64,000 nt of DNA from Chrysoporthe austroafricana (Eukaryota > Ascomycota > Sordariomycetes > Diaporthales > Cryphonectriaceae), in assembly GCA_001051155.2 (NCBI GenBank), contig JYIP02000008.1:558001-622000 (forward strand), in the 5' to 3' direction. The first letter of the stretch is position 1. Every line of letters starts with the position of its first letter. A program made the position numbers and the translations under genes. Under the pieces are notes generated by a model. That model searched no databases. It was not told where the DNA came from and was given only the letters and a program-made list of their open reading frames with translations. Below, one piece after another: positions 58,601-64,000 of the stretch.

Positions 58601-59714
58601 TGCTCGCGTGGCCAGGCGTTTCCAGCTCATGTCGACATGGGACGAAGATGGTGGGCCCCGTCCTTGCAACCCAACGAGTGTTTCTTGCTCCACCACCCCT
58701 CTTGTCACCTCTCACATTCCTGGAAATCGAGCATGTTGCCCCACTGCGCTCGACCTGCCCTGTACCCAGACCTGGACCTTGGACCCCTCGATCCCGGATG
58801 CTGATCATCCTCGGCCTCTCATTACACCTTCGAATGCCCTCAACACCTATCGTTCGCTTTCCGGAGTGTCCACCTTGAACCGTTATCTCGGATACAAGTC
58901 CCTGCTCATGTCCACCCGCATCTGCACACTTCGATGACGAGAGCCTTCCATTGTGGATCGATCTGGCTGCCGACCATCCGTACGACATCAAGCGACCCGT
59001 GGGCCGACCTTCACCGTGCATCGAGACCCGCCCCGTCTCGCCCTCGTACTTGACCTGCAGATTTCAGCATTCATTTTTCCTCTCCGTCTGCCTCCTTCAC
59101 TCACGCCTCGTCCTACCTCAAGAGACAACCACGCCTGGCCAACTCTTGCACCGCCCTCCTATCTGACGACCACACGAGCACGCCGTGTTGGATCCTCAAG
59201 CCACCTTGACTCCCACTCCTATCAGCCTCTCGAGAATCGACCTCGACACCCAATCGATCCCACCGAGGCATACGTCTCCTCACCTCGCTCGGGGGCCAGC
59301 TGAGGCTCATTGTTGACCAGGCTTCATCTCAAGTCCGGTCTCCACAGGGAACACCTAAGTTTCTGAACGCCTCCTCGACGCCCTTTGTGCACAATGCTAT
59401 TGTGATCAAAGGACCGCCTCTCTATTCTATTCTTTTCTTTACTTCTTCTATCAGCCGGGCTGACTATTCCGCGGGTCGTTATAATCATCATTGTCTTGAG
59501 GGCAAACTTCGAGGCCACTTTTTTTCCTTTCGTCTCTCCAAGTCCAAACCAGACAATCCCATTGAGCTCAGTCTCCCCCCACCTTCTGTTTTCAACACCA
59601 CAACAACATAAGTCGACTTTCAGCATCAATCGACTCACATCATCAACGCGCGAGCCGCGTTCCACATCACCAGCTCACCGACATCACATCCCCTACCACC
59701 CACCACACAACACC
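55642..59714. other. 4 kb gene-free interval with pyrimidine-rich leader
   Basis: No gene supportable. GC-rich with many short opposing frames from 56.4 to 58.8 kb. A near-perfect palindrome CGTTTCGGCGAAACG lies near 56139-56153. From about 58.8 kb to 59.7 kb the plus strand is strongly C/T-rich and probably forms the promoter and 5' UTR of the secreted-protein gene, whose frame is open (without a better ATG) for about 70 codons before its start. Confidence 0.5.
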
Positions 59715-61104
59715 ATGAAGGGCCGCACCTTTCTAAGGCAGGCCTTTTTGGCCTTCGTGGCTCTTTCAGATGTGCCTACGGCAACGGCGCACTCGTGGGT
59801 AGAGCAGCTGCAGCGCATCGCTGCCAACGGCACCATGATCAACCCTGTCGGCTACCAGCGAGGCTTCGTTGCCCGCGATAACCCGCTGTTCAAGGGCGAC
59901 ATCTCAGACGACTTGTGGCAGCTTCCAGCCAATGCCCTGGGCCGGACGACAATCCTCAAGAATGATACCATCTGCAGCCCTCAACAGTCCACCAGTAACT
60001 ACACGAGCGAGTTTCCCCGACTGGTGACCGCACCAGGCGACTTCATCTCGTTGCGTCACGAGGAGAACGGCCACGTGACGCTGCCACTGAACCAAGCAAA
60101 CAAGCCCCGCAACCGCGGCACCATCTACATTTACGGCACAGAGAAGTCGAGGCCTGACGACACCCTCGAGTCGATCCACAAGGTGTGGAATGTGGCTGGA
60201 ACCGGTGGCGATGGAAGGGGTCGTCTGCTGGCGACACGCAACTACGACGATGGTCAGTGCTACCAGGTGAACGACGGCACCATCTCCGAGTCTCGTCAGA
60301 AGCAGTTCGACAAGGTCGCATCGAACCCAGAGGGCGCCGATCTCTGGTGCCAGTCTGATATCCAGCTCCCGTCTAACATCACCACGGGTGCCAACTACAC
60401 CCTGTATTGGGTCTGGGACTGGCCGACCCTGAACAAGGCAAATGCCATGGAGGGCGAGGAAGGTGTGACGGTCACCCGCCAGGAGATCTACACCTCTTGC
60501 ATGGACCTTGAGATCGTGGACCCCTGCTCTGACGAGCTCGGTGATACCAAGTCTTCAGCCTGCACTTCGGACACAAAGTCAAACATTGTCAAGTCCTTCG
60601 ACAAGAGCCAGTCCTATAACTCAGCAGCCGTCCCGCAGGAGCTCACCGGCAACTTCGCTGTCAGCGTTGACAAAACGGACGCCGACAGCGGCTCCAACGA
60701 CGGCATGTCCGCTCCACCTAACCTGGCAACTGTCAGATCTGCTACGGCTACTAGCAGTGGAAGTACGGTTGGTACGGCTACTGCCTCTACCTTCAAGACG
60801 ATTACCACTGCCGCTAGCGAGACAAGTACAGCTGGTGGTGCCAAGGTCACCGTTGCTTTGAGCACGGTCACGGTCACACAGGTAAGCTACTCATTCAATA
60901 CCGAGATACCAGACATCAGCTAACAATAAGCAGGGAGTGACAACCGTCACAGTGACGGCTAGTAGCACAGACTCGGCCACTTCGGCCACCCTGATCGCCG
61001 AGGCTAGCAACGGTGACCTCAGCGTGCCGCGCACGCCGGGTGTGGCACCCTCAGTCCAGCCCTTTGCGAGGCGGAGACGCTCGCGGATCGAGATCTTCAC
61101 CTAA
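59715..61104 (+). CDS. Secreted LPMO-like protein with histidine at the mature N-terminus (DUF7492-like)
   Basis: A 445-residue secreted protein. Exons 59715-60881 and 60934-61104 (GTAAGC donor, AAGCAG acceptor). The signal peptide is about 1-25 (FLAFVALSDVPTATA), and predicted cleavage leaves His26 first: HSWVEQLQRIAANGT. A second candidate copper ligand is His120 in HEENGHVTLPLNQANKPRNR, giving the His1 plus NGHV layout of lytic polysaccharide monooxygenase histidine braces. Other family blocks are RGTIYIYGT, KVWNVAGTGGDGRGRLLATR, NYDDGQCYQVND, LWCQSDIQLP and NYTLYWVWDWPTLNKA. Several Cys residues (87, then in the QCYQ, WCQ, SCMD, DPCSDE and SACTSD stretches) suit disulfides. A Ser/Thr-rich tail from about 330 ends in a basic RRRRSRIEIF segment without a clear GPI signal. 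I believe fungal databases call this family DUF7492; activity is unproven. Confidence 0.85.
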
Positions 61105-61907
61105 GCATTTGCTGCTAGGTCTTCTTTCCGTCGAGCGTACCGAGCCCGACGGCCTTTATTCACTTCTTCGTTTTCGTTCTTTCGCTTCAGGCGTTGGACT
61201 TAGGGGGCCATGCGCCATGGGAAGGGGAAGGGGTAACGGTACGGACTGGCGGGGTTGGTTCATGAGTGCTTACGAATTTCCCCTGGGTTAAATGCATCAT
61301 GGAACGGGAGCATCGATCGTCCTTTGACTGCATGGCTGGACCAAGGTTCTATACCCCCCCAACATGGAGAAAATAGAGATTTCTTCAGAAACTGAGGAGG
61401 ATATGGGCGGTGTTCAGGTTTCGACGGCTGGGCTCTCCCGAGCATGATCCGTTGGGCCGCCCATATTTAATTCAGAGGGTACTACGAGATAGGCGACCAA
61501 ATGAATCGCTATCAGGCATCAGCCTCCGTGCTTGTGTTCCGTGATCTTGTTCCACTGCCAGAATAGCATGTTCTCTTGAAATCCAACTCATCTTCCTATC
61601 TTGTAGGCATCGTGTGGCTGGTCCGGTCCCGTCATAACCTCGGAGGTCGACCCGTGACGGCACGTGTTTCTAAGAAAGCTTTGCTTCACGACCCGGTACA
61701 TAAGTACTCTACCACATCAAGATCTCAAGAAGGCTCGCTGGTGAGGTCCACCGTAGGATCGATAAAGGAGCTGAAGACCGCGGTCATACGAGGCCGCTCT
61801 CGCCCCTTCCCCGTTCGGCCGCGCTTCTCCCGTCTACCTACCCGCTGCGCCCATAGCGGACGGGACCAGATCCCGCCGCAGGACCACATCCACGGCCCCG
61901 TGAGCGC
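61105..61907. other. Convergent intergenic region
   Basis: 0.8 kb between the 3' ends of the LPMO-like and cyclophilin genes. No gene or repeat seen; it should hold both 3' UTRs. Confidence 0.55.
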
Positions 61908-63381
61908 CTACATCTCCCCACACTGCGCGACAATGACGTCCAGGTCCGGCACGTCCTTGCCCTTCCGCCCGGTCTTGGTCGCCTCCATCTTCCGCACCAC
62001 GTCCATGCCGTCGACCACGCGCCCGAAGACGACGTGCTTCTTGTCGAGGAAGGGTGTCGGGACCGTGGTGATGAAGAACTGGGAGCCGTTGGTGTTGGGG
62101 CCGGCGTTCTTGTCGCCGCGGGTCACCCGGTCAGCACGCGGCCGCTCAGACGAGGATGGATAGGAGGGGGTGGTCGGGGAGGAGATGAGAAAAGGGTGAA
62201 CATACGGCCATGGACAGCAGCCCCTCCGCGTCGTGTTTCAGTGTGAAGTTCTCGTCCGCGAAGCTCTTCGTGCCGTAGATACATGTCGATCCGGTCCCGT
62301 CGCCATGGAGGAAGTCGCCGCCCTGGCACATGAACTTCGGGATCTGTGTCCCGCCCGTCAGCATCTTCCTCTCTTCTTCTCCATATCCACCCCCCCCCCG
62401 GGGATCCCCCACCCATATCCCTCCAGCACGGCCTGTCTGCCTCAGGTGACAGCACGGCTGGCCCAGCTGAGCACGAGCGGGGACGGGGAAAAGGGAGGGA
62501 ACGTGGACTGGCGAAACTTACGATCCGGTGGAACCGCGACCCCTTGTAGCCCTGCGCCTTGCCATTGACGTTGTACTCGCCGGTGCAGAACTGCCGGAAG
62601 TTCTCGGCGGTCCGGGGCACGACGTCCTTGAAGAGCTCGAAGGTTATGCGGCCCAGGGGCTCACCTGCCGGCAGAGGGGGGGAAATGTCAGCCAGCCTGT
62701 CCCGAGCTTGTTCCTCACGACGCCGCGGCACAGCCGAACCTTCGCGCCTCTGGAACCCCCCGGCCGTCTCCTTTCCAGGCAGGCTGCATAACAGCGAGAC
62801 TTCGGGGCGAGCAGGAGACGGGGGTCCGCCGTGACGGTCATGGCGGGATGTGAACAGAGGTTTCGGCGATGTGTTGTCGACCGTAGTAAACTGTCTGCCG
62901 CCCACCTGCTCCTTGCCTTGCGGATCTGTGCCCTTGGACCTTCCTTCCAACGGCCTCGGTCTAGGTTCTCAGAGACTTTGAAGCAGCAGAGTGCGTCCGC
63001 TGGGGAGCAGCAAGCTTTCCCCTGGGCCCACACAGCAGCAGTCCGGAGGGCACAAGGGGGGAGAGATCCCTCATCATACAAGATGAAGCTCGGGAAAGGT
63101 AGACAGCTCAACTTACCACCCAGCGTGATGTCAAAGAACACCCTGTCGAAAGCCCATCATCAGCACTTGTACCTCCTCCGCGGCCCCTAGAAATCGCCCG
63201 CCATCAATCAAGGCCCTGCGCCAACACCGTATATATTGAAGTCACAGGGGTTAGGGTTCAACCCTCCTCAGGGCTTTTGAACCGCCCTTGCTCGGCTCCT
63301 TCCCGTGAGTCCCCAGGGTCTGATGCGCACAAGTTCGACTTACAGAGGATTGCCGTTCTCAGGCAGCTGTGTAGGGGGCAT
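61908..63381 (-). CDS. Cyclophilin H-type peptidyl-prolyl isomerase
   Basis: A 181-residue cyclophilin (cis-trans prolyl isomerase), closest in layout to CypH/USA-CYP of the U4/U6.U5 tri-snRNP. Five exons: 63381-63344, 63142-63117, 62664-62522, 62343-62206, 62108-61908. The start [20 protein letters not shown] spans three exons; exon 2 is only 26 bases. Catalytic residues are present: [17 protein letters not shown] (Arg and Phe of the active site, Gln), [17 protein letters not shown] (Ala-Asn and QFFIT), and [12 protein letters not shown] (Leu and His; the usual Trp is Phe, as in many CypH-like proteins). The end VIVAQCGEM matches CypH. Intron 1 (201 bases) contains a telobox-like motif; intron 2 is long (452 bases). 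Confidence 0.93.
63248..63258 (+). promoter_or_regulatory. Telobox-like GGGTTAGGGTT motif in intron 1 of the cyclophilin gene
   Basis: Same 11-base unit as at 1956-1966, here within the first intron, about 125 bases downstream of the cyclophilin start codon. Possibly a chance or regulatory TTAGGG unit. Confidence 0.3.
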
Positions 63382-64000
63382 ATTCGCTGTCGGGGTGTCC
63401 GGATCTCGGCCGTGCTGGGTGCTGGAGGTCGTGGTCGAGGTTCTCTGTGCGCTTCCTCGCGTGTTTGCACGGGATGATTGGATCTGCAAGAATCTGGGGC
63501 AGGGTGGCAGGGGTAGGGTAGACAGGGATTGCGGCGGGCGTATACACAGTCAGTGACAGTCTGTTTTCAAGTGCTTAATCAAGCCGGAAAAGAAAAGGTG
63601 ATGTGATACGTCGACTACTCTGAACCACCGCATGTAGAGTGGTCGATATATCACATGATCTTTTCCACTTCGGCTTGTTCTCCTCCCCTCCCAGGCTTCT
63701 TAGGGATGCAGGAGGATCCACGCTACCAGACCGCTACTCACGAGAGGACTTGAAGGCGAGGACGGCCACGCCGCGCTTCTAGTTATCAATGATTTATCCA
63801 GATAATGCGACGTCACCACAAAATGGCAGGGTTGTGGACATCGGTGGTGCTTTGGGTACTGAAGAACTCTTGTTGCCCGTTTGCCAGGCCCACGAGATTA
63901 TTTTGTCGTTCGGAGTGGGGAAGGGGGTGTAATCTCTTTGGGAAGCGAGAGTTTGATAGTCTTCTCTTCCTATTGCTACCAGACGAGGAGAACCTACCTT
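63382..64000. other. Upstream flank of the cyclophilin gene and window end
   Basis: Promoter region of the minus-strand cyclophilin gene. Near 63734-63778 a possible terminal exon of a further minus-strand gene is seen (separate entry). Nothing else supportable. Confidence 0.5.
63734..63778 (-). other. Possible last exon of a gene entering from the right
   Basis: After a TTGATAACTAG branch-plus-acceptor-like sequence, 14 codons (KRGVAVLAFKSSRE) run to a TAG at 63736-63734. No upstream exon could be joined inside the window and no family is recognised, so this is weak. Confidence 0.18.

Noticed and set aside
62123..62950. 275-codon minus-strand frame covering parts of the cyclophilin gene
   Set aside because: It reads through introns of the cyclophilin gene; only the segments used in the five-exon model match the family.
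1..64000. CRISPR arrays, bacterial operons, rRNA genes
   Set aside because: No regularly spaced repeats, no rRNA-like sequence, and the gene structure is that of a filamentous fungus.

Overview
The window is nuclear DNA of a filamentous ascomycete. Genes carry many short introns (about 50-225 bases, GTRNGT donors, CTAAC/CTGAC branch sites), intergenic DNA is long, and an AbaA-type TEA/ATTS conidiation regulator is present. Protein resemblance (AbaA, Mrd1, Nan1, Ell, a DUF7492-like secreted protein) suggests Pezizomycotina, probably Sordariomycetes. Exon coordinates were worked out by eye from splice signals, reading phase and family knowledge. For every multi-exon model the summed exon length is divisible by three.

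Left part (1-18.3 kb). First comes the 3' part of a choline sulfatase gene, then Mediator subunit MED8. A head-to-head pair follows: NAN1/UTP17 (minus) and RPB10 (plus). A 3.7 kb stretch without a gene precedes a 7-exon gene for an uncharacterised protein with repeated Cys/Trp helical motifs. A newly recognised 63-residue, 3-exon minus-strand gene lies before a 687-residue possible regulator.

Middle (18.3-43.4 kb). Remains of retroelements (a gag-like reading frame, a Ty1/copia-like primer-binding motif, a large imperfect inverted repeat) lie before an ELL-family RNA polymerase II elongation factor. An 8.5 kb GC-rich gene desert follows, ending in an AT-richer patch with a probable two-exon small gene. 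Two orphan genes come next: a single-pass membrane protein with long helical regions and a coiled-coil protein. An EFM2-like lysine methyltransferase closes this part.

Right part (43.4-64 kb). In order: a 7-exon sugar-porter MFS transporter; dynein light chain LC8, divergent from the five-RRM ribosome-biogenesis factor MRD1; abaA with three AbaA-type CATTCY sites just upstream; a 4 kb gene-free stretch with a pyrimidine-rich leader; a secreted LPMO-like (histidine-brace) protein; and cyclophilin H.

Most identifiable genes are housekeeping (RNA polymerase, Mediator, elongation, rRNA processing, spliceosome-associated cyclophilin, translation-factor methylation). There is no biosynthetic cluster, CRISPR array, tRNA or rRNA gene that I can support. 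The least explained items are the LPMO-like protein, the Cys/Trp repeat protein, the 63-residue gene, the orphan pair and the 687-residue protein.
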